DNA of 64,000 bases from Lachnospiraceae bacterium (lineage in GTDB: Bacteria > Bacillota > Clostridia > Lachnospirales > Lachnospiraceae). Positions 43,208-51,873 of the stretch are shown piece by piece. Both the position numbers and the translations under genes were made by a program. The notes beneath the pieces were generated by a model. That model had not been told where the DNA came from. It did not search any database and worked only from the letters and a program-made list of their open reading frames with translations. The DNA is taken from the NCBI GenBank assembly GCA_017470985.1, contig JAFUXA010000008.1:1-64000 (forward strand), in the 5' to 3' direction. The stretch's first letter is position 1; each line of letters opens with the position of its first letter.

Positions 43208-44665
43208 TTACTTGTCTTTCAACCCCATAGCCAGCTCTACAACCTTGTACGCTCCATTGTAAAGTCCAACCGAATTGTTTGTATTGATATTTTCACACAT
43301 TTCATTCAACAGATCTGTCTGCATAAACATGTCGATCATCTGAATTACATGTGGTATATCCCTGCACTCTAATGTTCCATCACCAACTTCTGCAGAGTGA
43401 ATAGCGCCCCACATCTCATGTTTTCCAACTCTAGGAATGAAGAGTTTTGGAACAGGATAAAATGCTAACTCAGAAGGCTTTGTTGCAAGAACATCAGCAC
43501 TTCTCATAAGCAGATTTGTAATATATACTGCCTCGAAAATATTCTCATGATAGAATCCGTGAATTCCCTCAACATCTCCTGTAAGAGCATCCTCTGCAAA
43601 TTTGCTAGAAGCCTCAAACTCGTTGAAATGTTCTGTAGATAATCCCTTCATCTCTGGGATTTGTTCTGTCAAATAATCCCATACGCCCTTATAATCACCA
43701 ACATTTACATACAAAGCAGCTTTACCAGCTTTGATCGAAGGAATGAGGTGCTTGATGATAGCCTCGAAAATCTCTCTCTGAGCTCCTGCTCCACCGATTG
43801 TAAGCAAGAATCTCATTGGCTTGCCATCTGCTTTTCTTGCAATACGAGCATCGCAGTCAGCCTTGATATTAGATACAAGCTCATGATCAATATAATGACC
43901 TGTGTATACCAAATCATCTGCAGGCATTGGTTTACATACCTTATCCTTATTCATACCATTTAAGATTCTATATCCCATGTAAGCATTCTTACACTGGATT
44001 GTATGTACACTTCCCTCTGAGAAATGTAATGCCATTGGCCAATTGTCCGGAATGGCATTTACTACATATTTCATACCTGCATGAATAGCAGCCTGGGCCG
44101 GCCATACATGTGTACCGATTACAGGAATATCCTTTGGTACATTCTTGTATACAGTAGCCATAAGTTCTGCATTCTTCTGATCAGCAGAGTTATATGATAA
44201 AGCTCTGAAACCTTCATAGTTCATCCACTCCCAGAACTTATTGAACAATGGATTCTTCGACAATCTAGATCCAAGAGAATACAAATCGTTCTGTGCACTA
44301 ATAATCTTGGTACATGTTGTCTGAGGATATCCATTTAAATCCATCCAATATGGTGTATATCCCATAGACTTAGCAGCAGATGCCATAGCCATTGAAATTC
44401 TATAATGACCGAATCCCATACGGATATTTCCTACGATAATACCCTTCTCTGTGTCAAATGGAACTTCACTCTCGCCATCCTGAAGTAAGATGTCATATAC
44501 TCCAAGAGAATCACCGATTCTGTCATTCTTCTTCACAATTGTGTTGTAGCTGACATCAGAATCATCACCGAATTTCTTGGCATATTTCTTCTTAGACTTC
44601 ACTGCCTTGTTGTAATCCTTATCACTGATTACATTGCCAAATATAACCTTTGACTTGTCTTGCAT
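43208..44665 (-). CDS. Unknown protein with GT-B/MGDG-synthase-like features
   Basis: A 485-residue cytoplasmic protein that I cannot name. It resembles the MurG/MGDG-synthase layout: an N-terminal GNIRMGFGHYRISMAMASAA with MDLNGYPQT, a middle VIGTHVWPAQAAI and NAIPDNWPMALHFSEG, a central FLLTIGGAGAQREIF (glycine loop at the domain joint) and ADVLATKPSELAFYPVPKL, the place where nucleotide-sugar GT-B enzymes have TKPGG. No membrane segment. ATG 44665 is supported by GGGAGG 11 nt upstream. It is placed between a TetR regulator and an alpha-galactoside symporter, so a link to galactose or glycolipid metabolism is possible. Confidence 0.7.
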   Translation of the reverse strand: MQDKSKVIFGNVISDKDYNKAVKSKKKYAKKFGDDSDVSYNTIVKKNDRIGDSLGVYDILLQDGESEVPFDTEKGIIVGNIRMGFGHYRISMAMASAAKSMGYTPYWMDLNGYPQTTCTKIISAQNDLYSLGSRLSKNPLFNKFWEWMNYEGFRALSYNSADQKNAELMATVYKNVPKDIPVIGTHVWPAQAAIHAGMKYVVNAIPDNWPMALHFSEGSVHTIQCKNAYMGYRILNGMNKDKVCKPMPADDLVYTGHYIDHELVSNIKADCDARIARKADGKPMRFLLTIGGAGAQREIFEAIIKHLIPSIKAGKAALYVNVGDYKGVWDYLTEQIPEMKGLSTEHFNEFEASSKFAEDALTGDVEGIHGFYHENIFEAVYITNLLMRSADVLATKPSELAFYPVPKLFIPRVGKHEMWGAIHSAEVGDGTLECRDIPHVIQMIDMFMQTDLLNEMCENINTNNSVGLYNGAYKVVELAMGLKDK

Positions 44666-44752
44666 ATTAATTATTCCTCCCTTATTAATATATATAAACA
44701 TCTATATATCAAAGCTATGCATATAACTTCTTACTAGATAATTTATTGCAAC

Positions 44753-45307
44753 TTATTTGTTCAAAATGCCATCAACCATAATTGATACCAGTTCATCAAG
44801 AGCATCTGCATATTCAATACCCATTTTATCTAACTCATCAGACATGAGCATTCTCTCAACTGCAGCCTCAAATGTAATCTGGAACACTCTGAAATCTATC
44901 TCTCGTACAATACCGGCTTTAACGCCCTCTTGAAATAAAGAAATAGTAGTATCCCAATCACTCTCTATTCTCTTTTGGACAATAGCATAAATCTCTGGAT
45001 ATTTATTTCTTAAAGCATAAGCTTCATTAAAGTTAAACTCTCTATATCCATCTGGAAGAACGCCGAGAATCATTCTAATCTTCTGTTCTAGAGATAAAGA
45101 ATCATTATTTAATATCTCATTTTCACTTTCTTTAACTCTATCAAATAGATAATCTGCCATAGCCATAAGCAATGACTTCTTATCTCTAAACGCTATATAA
45201 ATTGTCTTCTTGCTCATTCCTAATTCATGAGCAACATCATCCATTGTAAATTTAACACCTTTTCTCTTAACAACCTCGATTGCGCCGAGCAATACTTTCT
45301 CCCTCAT
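44753..45307 (-). CDS. TetR-family transcriptional regulator
   Basis: A 184-residue one-component regulator. The N-terminal HTH reads VKFTMDDVAHELGMSKKTIY followed by IAFRDKKSLL, the classic TetR signature; the C-terminal helices carry the ligand pocket. ATG 45307 is used, 7 nt after GGGAG; an upstream TTG (45322) would add five residues. It is the first gene of the set tetR, GT-B-like unknown, symporter, alpha-galactosidase, and has an inverted repeat just upstream that is a candidate for autoregulation. Confidence 0.9.
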   Translation of the reverse strand: MREKVLLGAIEVVKRKGVKFTMDDVAHELGMSKKTIYIAFRDKKSLLMAMADYLFDRVKESENEILNNDSLSLEQKIRMILGVLPDGYREFNFNEAYALRNKYPEIYAIVQKRIESDWDTTISLFQEGVKAGIVREIDFRVFQITFEAAVERMLMSDELDKMGIEYADALDELVSIMVDGILNK

Positions 45308-45333
45308 TTTCACATCTCCCAATATACTTATTT

Positions 45334-45402
45334 AAAACCAAAGTTTCTTGCAAACCACAGATATAGATAGCTTGCGGAAACCAAGAAACTAAATTTGGTT
45401 TT
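45334..45402. promoter_or_regulatory. Large inverted repeat upstream of tetR
   Basis: AAAACCAAAGTTTCTTG (45334-45350) and CAAGAAAC-TAAA-TTTGGTTTT (45382-45402) are inverted copies; the right arm has four extra bases. Inside, CAAACC and GGAAACC repeat the theme. It starts 27 bp upstream of the tetR ATG and is a likely operator region. Confidence 0.55.
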
Positions 45403-45570
45403 ACCGTTTCCTATATTGTAACATTCCCCTTTGCCTGTAACAACACTACATATCTCACAAAAAAGCCACTCTTCTTTTGTATATTTTTTCAAAGGCTTAA
45501 TTTTTGGATATCTTGAACAATATATATTTCATAAATGTTACCTGGAAGTTACCTTTTCGGTGTTTGTATA

Positions 45571-45684
45571 GTAATATTGCATAATTGCAGCGTCTATGAA
45601 TTGTGCAATATTACAACACCCTCTTTCATAGTCCTTGTTCACTTTTCCGCAAAAACCTACGATTTTTGTATTATTTGCACAATT
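45571..45684. promoter_or_regulatory. Regulatory array upstream of the mini-protein promoter
   Basis: GTAATATTGCATAATT (45571-45586) and AATTGTGCAATATTAC (45599-45614) form a 44-bp palindrome with one mismatch, and a third copy of the half-site, TTGCACAATT, lies at 45675-45684, about 20 bp before the -35 box. Consensus TTGCAYAATT. GTTACC is also directly repeated at about 45537-45553. The rest of the 453-bp gap between tetR and the mini-protein gene is AT-rich without an open frame that I can support. Confidence 0.6.
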
Positions 45685-45701
45685 TTACATAAATGTTTTT
45701 G

Positions 45702-45730
45702 TTGACATTGTCAGTGACAGGGTGTATAGT
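45702..45730 (+). promoter_or_regulatory. Strong promoter of the mini-protein pair
   Basis: TTGACA (45702-45707), 17-bp spacer, TATAGT (45725-45730). The spacer carries TGTCA-G-TGACA, which also overlaps the -35, so repressor control is possible. Predicted start near 45737, 24 nt upstream of the first ATG. Confidence 0.85.
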
Positions 45731-45760
45731 AAGGTCATCAAAGGAAAGGAGTACAAGAAA

Positions 45761-45877
45761 ATGTTTGATGATTCACTTTACGAGTTGTATGTAAACTATG
45801 ATCGTTATGTACGCAAGCAGGAAGCTAAAAACGAAAAGCCAGTTTCTTTTCTGAAGTACGCTTTCGGTAACTACTAA
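45761..45877 (+). CDS. Mini-protein A (38 residues), paralogue of mini-protein B
   Basis: A 38-residue protein beginning MFDDSLYELYVNYDRYVRKQ and ending PVSFLKYAFGNY. AAAGGAG lies 8 nt upstream of the ATG and a consensus promoter precedes it. Aligned with the protein at 45970-46089 it shares the pattern D-Y-x-R-Y-V-R-x-Q-E, then a polar middle, then V-S-F-x-K-x-A-x-G. No signal peptide, no Cys and no membrane segment; it is probably two amphipathic helices. I do not recognise the family. Two tandem paralogues, each with its own ribosome site, argue that the frame is real. Confidence 0.8.
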   Translation: MFDDSLYELYVNYDRYVRKQEAKNEKPVSFLKYAFGNY

Positions 45878-45897
45878 GATTCATAGCAGAAACAACC

Positions 45898-45914
45898 GGT
45901 CTTATAATAAGACC
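45898..45914 (+). other. Perfect hairpin between the two mini-protein genes
   Basis: GGTCTTAT-A-ATAAGACC, a perfect inverted repeat 21 nt after the first stop codon. No T-run follows (ACAAAACAGG), so it is more likely an mRNA processing or stability element, or an operator, than a terminator. Confidence 0.6.
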
Positions 45915-45969
45915 ACAAAACAGGTAACAATATTAATTAATTATAAATAACTTTATGGAGGTAACAATT

Positions 45970-46089
45970 ATGGAATTCACAAATTCAATTGGTATGGTAG
46001 TAGCAGATTATGAGAGATATGTAAGAACACAGGAATCAGCTGGTAAGGAAGCAGTTTCATTCTTCAAGTTTGCTTTAGGTCAGTTCTAG
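45970..46089 (+). CDS. Mini-protein B (39 residues), paralogue of mini-protein A
   Basis: A 39-residue protein beginning MEFTNSIGMVVADYERYVR and ending AVSFFKFALGQF, with GGAGG 8 nt upstream. It shares about 12 identical and several similar positions with mini-protein A, including D-Y-x-R-Y-V-R-x-Q-E and V-S-F-x-K-x-A-x-G. The gene is 92 bp downstream of mini-protein A on the same strand and followed by a terminator, so the two probably form a short, highly expressed operon. No homologous family known to me; a regulatory or partner-binding helix hairpin is a guess. Confidence 0.8.
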   Translation: MEFTNSIGMVVADYERYVRTQESAGKEAVSFFKFALGQF

Positions 46090-46142
46090 TTCTTGTCACA
46101 TAATTTGGTGCAAGGGTTGCAGATGTACTGCTCCCTTTTCAA

Positions 46143-46174
46143 GAGGCCCGGAGAAATCCGAGGCTTATTTTTTT
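46143..46174 (+). terminator. Terminator of the mini-protein operon
   Basis: GCC-CGGA-GAAA-TCCG-A-GGC (GNRA-type loop, one bulge) followed by TTATTTTTTT on the plus strand, 55 nt after the second stop codon. Confidence 0.85.
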
Positions 46175-46228
46175 ACTCAAAAACCATCTCTTCTCTCCCC
46201 CACTCCCCGCTATCATCTAGATATATTT

Positions 46229-46272
46229 ACATAAAAAGAACTGTCAGATCTCATATATTACCATCTGACAGT
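46229..46272 (-). terminator. Terminator of galT
   Basis: Minus strand ACTGTCAGAT (46263-46272) and ATCTGACAGT (46239-46250) pair over 10 bp around a 13-nt loop, followed by TCTTTTTAT. The remaining gap to the galT stop is about 90 bp with nothing notable. Confidence 0.85.
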
Positions 46273-46362
46273 CCCTTATACACATCTTACTATGTTTCTT
46301 TATACAATTATTTTCTAAATTATAAAATCTCAATGCAGTTTCAAGATACTCTGAATTGCTAA

Positions 46363-47865
46363 TTATAAAGCAGCAATAAATCTTCTAAATTCAGCCAATC
46401 CTTCTTCTGTACATTTAAATACTCCTGCATCTTCCAATACTTTGCAGAATACTTTACCAACTTCCTGCTGAAGCACTTCCTCAATATTAGTTGCATCGAT
46501 AGTCTTGCCAGCAGCCTTGTACTCAGCCATGAATTCATCAACCCAGTTCGCATGTTTTTCAAGAGTCTCATTTGCTCTTATATCTTCACCTTTTACAATA
46601 GCATCAGCCAGCTCTTCAAGTTCGCCCTTTAATCTAGCTGGCAACACTGCAAGCCCCATTACTTCAATAAGTCCAATATTTTCCTTCTTGATATGATGAA
46701 GCTTCTCATGTGGATGATATACTCCCAGAGGATGTTCCTCTGTTGTAATATTATTTCTCAAAGCCAAATCAAGCTCGAACAAATCTCCTCTTCTTCTGGC
46801 AATTGGAGTGATAGTATTATGTGGTTCACCATCTGTCTCAGCATAGACAAATGCATCCTCATCGGTATATCCTCTCCAGGTCTGCAAGATATGATCGGCT
46901 AAATCAATAATTCTCTTCTCATCCTTGCACTGCAATCTTATTACTGATAGAGGCCATTTTACAATACCAGCCTTCACATCCTCATAACCTTTTACAGTGA
47001 ATTTTTCAATTATAGGAGCCTTTTCCATGGCAAATGTATAATGACCGCCCTGGAAATGATCATGACTCAAAATTGAACCACCAACAATTGGAAGATCTGC
47101 ATTGGACCCCAGAAAATAATGTGGGAAAAGCTTAATAAAATCAAACAATTTAATAAAAGTAGCTTTCTCCACTTTCATTGGAACATGCTGCCCATTAAAT
47201 ACAATACAATGCTCATTGTAATATACATATGGAGAATACTGGAATCCCCACTTGCAATCATTTATTGTAATAGGAATAATTCTATGATTTTCTCTTGCAG
47301 GATGATTCACTCTTCCAGCATAACCTTCATTTTCCATACAGAGCAGGCATTTAGGATAAGACGACTGCTTCGCATTCTTGGCAGCTGCAATAGCCTTTGG
47401 ATCCTTTTCCGGCTTTGACAGATTAATAGTAATATCAAGTGTGCCATAATCTGTATCTACAGTCCACTTCTTATCTTTCTTCACTCTGTAAGTTCTGATA
47501 TAATCACTATTTCTGCTGAGATTAAAGAAATAATCTGTGGCATCCTGTGGAGATTTCTCATACTCCTCCCAGAAAGTCTTCTGTACTGTAGCAGGTCTTG
47601 GGCAGAGACAATTCATAAGTCTTGTGTCAAATAAATCTCTATATACTACACTATCCTCAATCAATCCCTTGGCAACAGCCTCATCCAACAGATCTGCAAG
47701 AACATCCTCCAATATTATATTTGACATATCACAGTCCGGATCTGTATATTCATCCTCCTGCATTACATCCAATACCAGATTGGTCACATATGCTCTCTCG
47801 CACTCCTCAGTAAGGCCAGTATCGATACCATACTGTACCAACTTCTTAATACTTTCCTGTAACAT
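46363..47865 (-). CDS. galT: UDP-glucose-hexose-1-phosphate uridylyltransferase, type 2
   Basis: Converts galactose-1-phosphate and UDP-glucose to UDP-galactose and glucose-1-phosphate in the Leloir pathway. The 500-residue length and motifs belong to the Firmicute GalT2 family (short GalT1 enzymes are ~350): NLSRNSDYIRTYRVKKD, CLLCMENEGYAGR, HPARENHRIIP, and the catalytic region GGSILSHDHFQGG. C-terminal LFELDLALRNNITTEEHPLG and VYHPHEKLHHIKKENIG are also family-typical. It has its own promoter and terminator. galK and galE are not in the window. Confidence 0.94.
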   Translation of the reverse strand: MLQESIKKLVQYGIDTGLTEECERAYVTNLVLDVMQEDEYTDPDCDMSNIILEDVLADLLDEAVAKGLIEDSVVYRDLFDTRLMNCLCPRPATVQKTFWEEYEKSPQDATDYFFNLSRNSDYIRTYRVKKDKKWTVDTDYGTLDITINLSKPEKDPKAIAAAKNAKQSSYPKCLLCMENEGYAGRVNHPARENHRIIPITINDCKWGFQYSPYVYYNEHCIVFNGQHVPMKVEKATFIKLFDFIKLFPHYFLGSNADLPIVGGSILSHDHFQGGHYTFAMEKAPIIEKFTVKGYEDVKAGIVKWPLSVIRLQCKDEKRIIDLADHILQTWRGYTDEDAFVYAETDGEPHNTITPIARRRGDLFELDLALRNNITTEEHPLGVYHPHEKLHHIKKENIGLIEVMGLAVLPARLKGELEELADAIVKGEDIRANETLEKHANWVDEFMAEYKAAGKTIDATNIEEVLQQEVGKVFCKVLEDAGVFKCTEEGLAEFRRFIAAL

Positions 47866-47909
47866 TCTTATTCCCTCACTAATTCTTCATATAATATAAA
47901 CCAAAAACT

Positions 47910-47937
47910 ATATTAGCACAAAATAGTTTCCATGCAA
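47910..47937 (-). promoter_or_regulatory. galT promoter (extended -10)
   Basis: Minus-strand TTGCAT (47932-47937), 16-bp spacer, TAATAT (47910-47915) preceded by TG at the extended -10 position (TGCTAATAT). GTGAGGG precedes the galT ATG. Confidence 0.6.
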
Positions 47938-47982
47938 AATCATTTTCGCTTAATAAACAGGCAATAACGATTTTATTACAGA

Positions 47983-48687
47983 TTATTCATCTCCAAATAC
48001 TATATTTAAGCATTGTAAATATTCTTTGTAGGCCTTCACCTGTGATAAATCCGACAGGATATCTGCTATACTTCTGTAATACCATTCCTGCATTACAGGA
48101 TCACTTTGGTTAAATGCTGCCCACATATCCTCTCCCCTTGTATCATATGTGGATACCGACATTCTCATATTGGAAAGCTTATCTCCCAAAGCAATAACCT
48201 TGGCTTCCATACGCACATTTTTCAAATGCGCAATAGCATTTTCCTTACGAATCTTCCATGACTCCTTTGAGGACATATATCTCATTTTGTCCTCACTCTC
48301 ATCATTTACCAGATCTGCCACTGCCACGCTGAATTCATCTGCCAAATCATCATATACATAAGAAGTATCTTCTATTACATCATGCAATAGGGCTGCCGCA
48401 ATACAATCATCAGGTTTTAAATCTATCTGAACTTCCTTAGCATCCATAATCCTGGCTACGATTCCGCCAACCTCTAGAGGGTGAATTATATATGGCAGAT
48501 TGGTACCCTTTCTCACCTGATTTCTATGCGCCATGACAGCAAAGAGAATCGCCCTATCCACCTCGTCACTGTTATGTCTGTTGAGAATATATAATATATC
48601 CTCACTATCAGGTCTTATTCTACAGAATCTCTGACCATTCTCATCCACGCCTATAAATTCATCAATAACCTTCTTATCATATCGCAT
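47983..48687 (-). CDS. HD-domain phosphohydrolase, (p)ppGpp hydrolase-like
   Basis: A 234-residue protein made of a single RelA/SpoT-type HD domain, as in small alarmone hydrolases (MESH1-like). Motifs: AHRNQVRKGTNLPYIIHPLEV (in part HRNQVRKG and YIIHPLEV), the metal pair in AALLHDVIEDT, and VIALGDKLSNMR, where the conserved aspartate binds metal. There is no synthetase, TGS or ACT domain. ATG 48687 follows AAGGAG by 9 nt; a GTG at 48690 is possible. Substrate could be (p)ppGpp or another nucleotide. Confidence 0.82.
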   Translation of the reverse strand: MRYDKKVIDEFIGVDENGQRFCRIRPDSEDILYILNRHNSDEVDRAILFAVMAHRNQVRKGTNLPYIIHPLEVGGIVARIMDAKEVQIDLKPDDCIAAALLHDVIEDTSYVYDDLADEFSVAVADLVNDESEDKMRYMSSKESWKIRKENAIAHLKNVRMEAKVIALGDKLSNMRMSVSTYDTRGEDMWAAFNQSDPVMQEWYYRSIADILSDLSQVKAYKEYLQCLNIVFGDE

Positions 48688-48705
48688 CACATTTCTCCTT
48701 ACGCA

Positions 48706-48737
48706 AAAGCCGACATAGGCACCCCCATATCGGCTTC
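48706..48737 (-). terminator. Terminator-like hairpin after glgD
   Basis: Minus strand AAGCCGA-TAT-GGGGGTGCC-TATG-TCGGCTT followed by TTGCG. A good stem with a short T-run, 6 nt after the glgD stop, so probably a weak terminator. Confidence 0.6.
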
Positions 48738-48742
48738 AAATC

Positions 48743-49888
48743 TTATACAGTCTTACCCTTTGCTACATATACAGGAAATGATTCTGTTCCAGCCAATTGC
48801 TTATTATCACCAATAGTCACATTCTTGTCAGTTATAACATAACTAACCTCTGCTCCCGGCCTTACAACTGTATCCTGCATTATAATAGCATTTTTCACCT
48901 TGGCACCCTTGCCAACTTTAACACCTCTGAATAATACTGAGTTCTCCACCTGACCTTCTATTACACATCCATCTGCAGCCAACACATTATCAACCCGGCA
49001 ACCTCTTACATATCTGGTTGGTGCGTCATCTCTTACCTTGGTGCGCATTGGGCTCTTGCCAAACAACTCATCAAGATTTTTCTCATCAAGTAGTCTCATA
49101 TTCTCTTCGAAATAATCCTTCATGCTCATAATACGAGCTTCATATCCAGTATATTCATACGCTTGAATATCATATTTGTCCAGGTTATTAGCGAATACAT
49201 CTCTCTCAAAATGCAAAAATCCGCTTCTGTAAGCCTCAGTTACTTCCTCAATCAGAAGTTCTCTCTCCATAACATATATATTCATGGAAACATTCTTTTC
49301 TGTCTTACTTGCTTCAGGATTAATCTTAAATCCCTTAACCTTGGTTCCATCCAAGTCCATTGTGAAGAAATTCTCATGATTCTCTACAATAGCCTGGGCA
49401 TCTGTAACCTGAACCTTGCCTTTTTTGTAGACAATAGTAACATCGGCATTCTGCTCCATATGGAATCTGATTACATCTTTGAAATCCACATTAGATACAA
49501 TATTGGAATCAGAAATAACAACATACTTCTCTTTCTGATCCTTCAAAAAATTCAAAATTGTATTTATAGCTTCCACACGTCCGCTATAAATGCTTGTTCC
49601 TCTATTAGCAAATGGAGGAATAATATTTAATCCGCCATATTTGCGAGTCAAATCCCACTCTCTACCATTTCCCAGGTGATCAAGAAGCGATAAATAGTTT
49701 TCTCTTACCACAAGAGACACATTATCTATACCACCATTTACCATTCCTGATAAGATGAAATCAATGAGACGATATCTGGCAGCAAAAGGCAATGAAGCCA
49801 TTGACCTTCTGGCTGTCAACTCCGGTACAGAAGAATCATATGTGTTGGTAAATATTATGCCGAGGGCATCTGAATTTGATGAAATCAT
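48743..49888 (-). CDS. glgD: GlgD, regulatory-type ADP-glucose pyrophosphorylase subunit
   Basis: Non-canonical partner (381 residues) of GlgC in Firmicutes; the GlgC/GlgD heteromer makes ADP-glucose for glycogen. The N-terminus [20 protein letters not shown] lacks the G-G-x-G-x-R nucleotide loop of GlgC, as expected, while [20 protein letters not shown] keeps the fold. The C-terminal left-handed beta-helix is seen in [20 protein letters not shown] (in part) and [13 protein letters not shown]. It overlaps glgC by 4 nt (ATGA). Confidence 0.93.
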   Translation of the reverse strand: MISSNSDALGIIFTNTYDSSVPELTARRSMASLPFAARYRLIDFILSGMVNGGIDNVSLVVRENYLSLLDHLGNGREWDLTRKYGGLNIIPPFANRGTSIYSGRVEAINTILNFLKDQKEKYVVISDSNIVSNVDFKDVIRFHMEQNADVTIVYKKGKVQVTDAQAIVENHENFFTMDLDGTKVKGFKINPEASKTEKNVSMNIYVMERELLIEEVTEAYRSGFLHFERDVFANNLDKYDIQAYEYTGYEARIMSMKDYFEENMRLLDEKNLDELFGKSPMRTKVRDDAPTRYVRGCRVDNVLAADGCVIEGQVENSVLFRGVKVGKGAKVKNAIIMQDTVVRPGAEVSYVITDKNVTIGDNKQLAGTESFPVYVAKGKTV

Positions 49889-51093
49889 ATTTTAGTCCCC
49901 TCCTTTACATCACATTCTACCATTGCATCCGGACCAACAATTGCTCCGGCTCCAATTCTAAGATTTGATCCGATGGTTGCAACTCCACCTGTCTGACCTT
50001 TCTCTGGCATAAGTCCTACTTCAGCACCTGCACCGATTACAACATTTTCCGCAACTATACAATGGGATACAACTGCGCCCTTACCTATTTTGGCGCCCCC
50101 CATTATAACTGCATCCTGAATTACTGCTCCAGCTTCTACGCTTACTCCCGAAAATAATATAGAATGCTTTACTGTACCATGTATTCTACAACCATCCGTA
50201 ACCAGAGAATCCTCTACTGTAGCCTCAGCATCAATTCTATGGCCAGGCTTTCCTGAATTACGACTGTATATTTTCCAGTTCTCATCGAAAATATTTAACC
50301 CACTTCCATCCGGATCCAACACTTCCATGTTAGCCTCCCACAGAGAAGAAATAGTTCCCACATCCTTCCAATATCCTGAGAAATTGTAAGCATACATCTT
50401 TCTTCCGTCCCGAAGCATATTTGGAATAATATTATTTCCAAAATCATTTTCCGAATTAGGATCAGCTTCATCCTCCTCCAGATATTTCTTCAATACATCC
50501 CAATTAAATATATAAATTCCCATAGATGCCAAATTGGACTTTGGCTCCTTAGGCTTCTCCTGAAACTCTGTAATCTTGGCATTCTCATCTGTAACCATAA
50601 GGCCAAATCGAGAAGCCTCCTCCCATGGAACTTCCATAACCGCAACAGAGAATTCCGCTCCCTTCTCCTTATGGAAATTCAGAAAATCATTGTAATCCTG
50701 TTTACAGATTTGATCTCCGGACAATATAATTACATACTCCGGCTCATACCTCTCAATAAAAGGTATGTTCTGATAAATGGCATTGGCAGTGCCTTTGTAC
50801 CAATCAGATCCTTCCGCCTTCTGATACGGAGGTAACACATGAACACCTCCATAGAGTCTATCCAAATCCCATGGTTGTCCATTTCCAATATATTCATTTA
50901 ATACCAAAGGCTGATATTGTGTAAGAATTCCTACAGTGTCAATTCCTGAATTAACACAATTAGACAGTGGAAAATCAATAATACGATACTTCCCACCAAA
51001 TGGAACAGCTGGTTTAGCCAGATTTTTTGTAAGTGCATAAAGTCGCGAGCCTTGTCCACCAGCAAGCAACATAGCAATCATTTCTTTTGCCAT
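49885..51093 (-). CDS. glgC: Glucose-1-phosphate adenylyltransferase GlgC
   Basis: Catalytic subunit making ADP-glucose from ATP and glucose-1-phosphate, the committed step of glycogen synthesis. The 402-residue protein has [20 protein letters not shown] (nucleotide loop), [29 protein letters not shown] and [19 protein letters not shown], plus a C-terminal beta-helix of hexapeptide repeats. I use ATG 51093; the sequence GGGGGAATATTGAGG precedes it. A consensus promoter lies 33 bp upstream. glgA and glgB are not in the window. Confidence 0.95.
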   Translation of the reverse strand: MAKEMIAMLLAGGQGSRLYALTKNLAKPAVPFGGKYRIIDFPLSNCVNSGIDTVGILTQYQPLVLNEYIGNGQPWDLDRLYGGVHVLPPYQKAEGSDWYKGTANAIYQNIPFIERYEPEYVIILSGDQICKQDYNDFLNFHKEKGAEFSVAVMEVPWEEASRFGLMVTDENAKITEFQEKPKEPKSNLASMGIYIFNWDVLKKYLEEDEADPNSENDFGNNIIPNMLRDGRKMYAYNFSGYWKDVGTISSLWEANMEVLDPDGSGLNIFDENWKIYSRNSGKPGHRIDAEATVEDSLVTDGCRIHGTVKHSILFSGVSVEAGAVIQDAVIMGGAKIGKGAVVSHCIVAENVVIGAGAEVGLMPEKGQTGGVATIGSNLRIGAGAIVGPDAMVECDVKEGTKI

Positions 51094-51125
51094 CCTCAAT
51101 ATTCCCCCTATAATTTATAATATAA

Positions 51126-51154
51126 ATTATATAGAATATGATATACAATATCAA
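51126..51154 (-). promoter_or_regulatory. glgCD promoter
   Basis: Minus-strand TTGATA (51149-51154), 17-bp spacer, TATAAT (51126-51131). Near-perfect sigma-A promoter inside an AT-only stretch in the 98-bp gap between thiN and glgC. Confidence 0.85.
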
Positions 51155-51191
51155 GGTAAGCACCACTATATTTAGATAATTCTCAAGGACT

Positions 51192-51860
51192 CTAATCCCT
51201 GCTCTCAATCACTAAAAGCGTACCATCTCCAACGGAGATTTCAGCTTCTCTATCTACAATTTCATTGCTGACACCAAGAGTATTCCCACCCTCCAAAGTA
51301 GCATCCTCCAGATTATAATACATACCTGTAACAGTTACATGATGACAACTTCCACCTACAGGAAATATAGATACATATTTTCCAAACTGCTTCTTTTTGG
51401 TAATCTTACAACTACCATTTCTTAGCATACGAATTCTATTATATGTATCTATGATAAATACATCTCTTCCATGACTGTCAGCCTGTCTCAAAAGTTCAAT
51501 ATTGCCATAGGTGTGATCCAGTCTCTTACCGGTGGCTCCCAATATATAAATCTCGCCTTCTGTCTTCTGAAAAGCCAGTTTAAGAGCCGCCTCTGTATCA
51601 GTGTCATCCTTCACAGGATTCAATGTAATTATCTCAGTATCATTATATGTACCATATATGACATCCATCATATCCCGCTCTGACTGGGAAAGAGAATCAA
51701 AATCACCGATTATATAGCTAGGTTCTATTTGCAATTTCTCGCAAACTTTTATTCCAGCATCAACTGCTATGCACACATCTTCAGCGCACATATTATCTGA
51801 TAAATATTTCTTTGCGAAATCATAATCTACATTTCCACCTGCTATAATATAAGTCTTCAT
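51192..51860 (-). CDS. thiN: Thiamine pyrophosphokinase
   Basis: Transfers pyrophosphate from ATP to thiamine to give the cofactor TPP. The 222-residue protein shows the family motifs AGGNVDYDFAKKYL, IAVDAGIKVCEKL, IIGDFDSLS (metal-binding DxDS), NPVKDDTDTEAALKLA (catalytic) and LGATGKRLDHTYGNIELL. The C-terminal thiamine-binding domain holds GNTLGVSNEI. It lies 13 nt after rpe, the usual place for thiN in Firmicute housekeeping runs. Confidence 0.93.
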   Translation of the reverse strand: MKTYIIAGGNVDYDFAKKYLSDNMCAEDVCIAVDAGIKVCEKLQIEPSYIIGDFDSLSQSERDMMDVIYGTYNDTEIITLNPVKDDTDTEAALKLAFQKTEGEIYILGATGKRLDHTYGNIELLRQADSHGRDVFIIDTYNRIRMLRNGSCKITKKKQFGKYVSIFPVGGSCHHVTVTGMYYNLEDATLEGGNTLGVSNEIVDREAEISVGDGTLLVIESRD

Positions 51861-51873
51861 ATAAACCCCCGGT

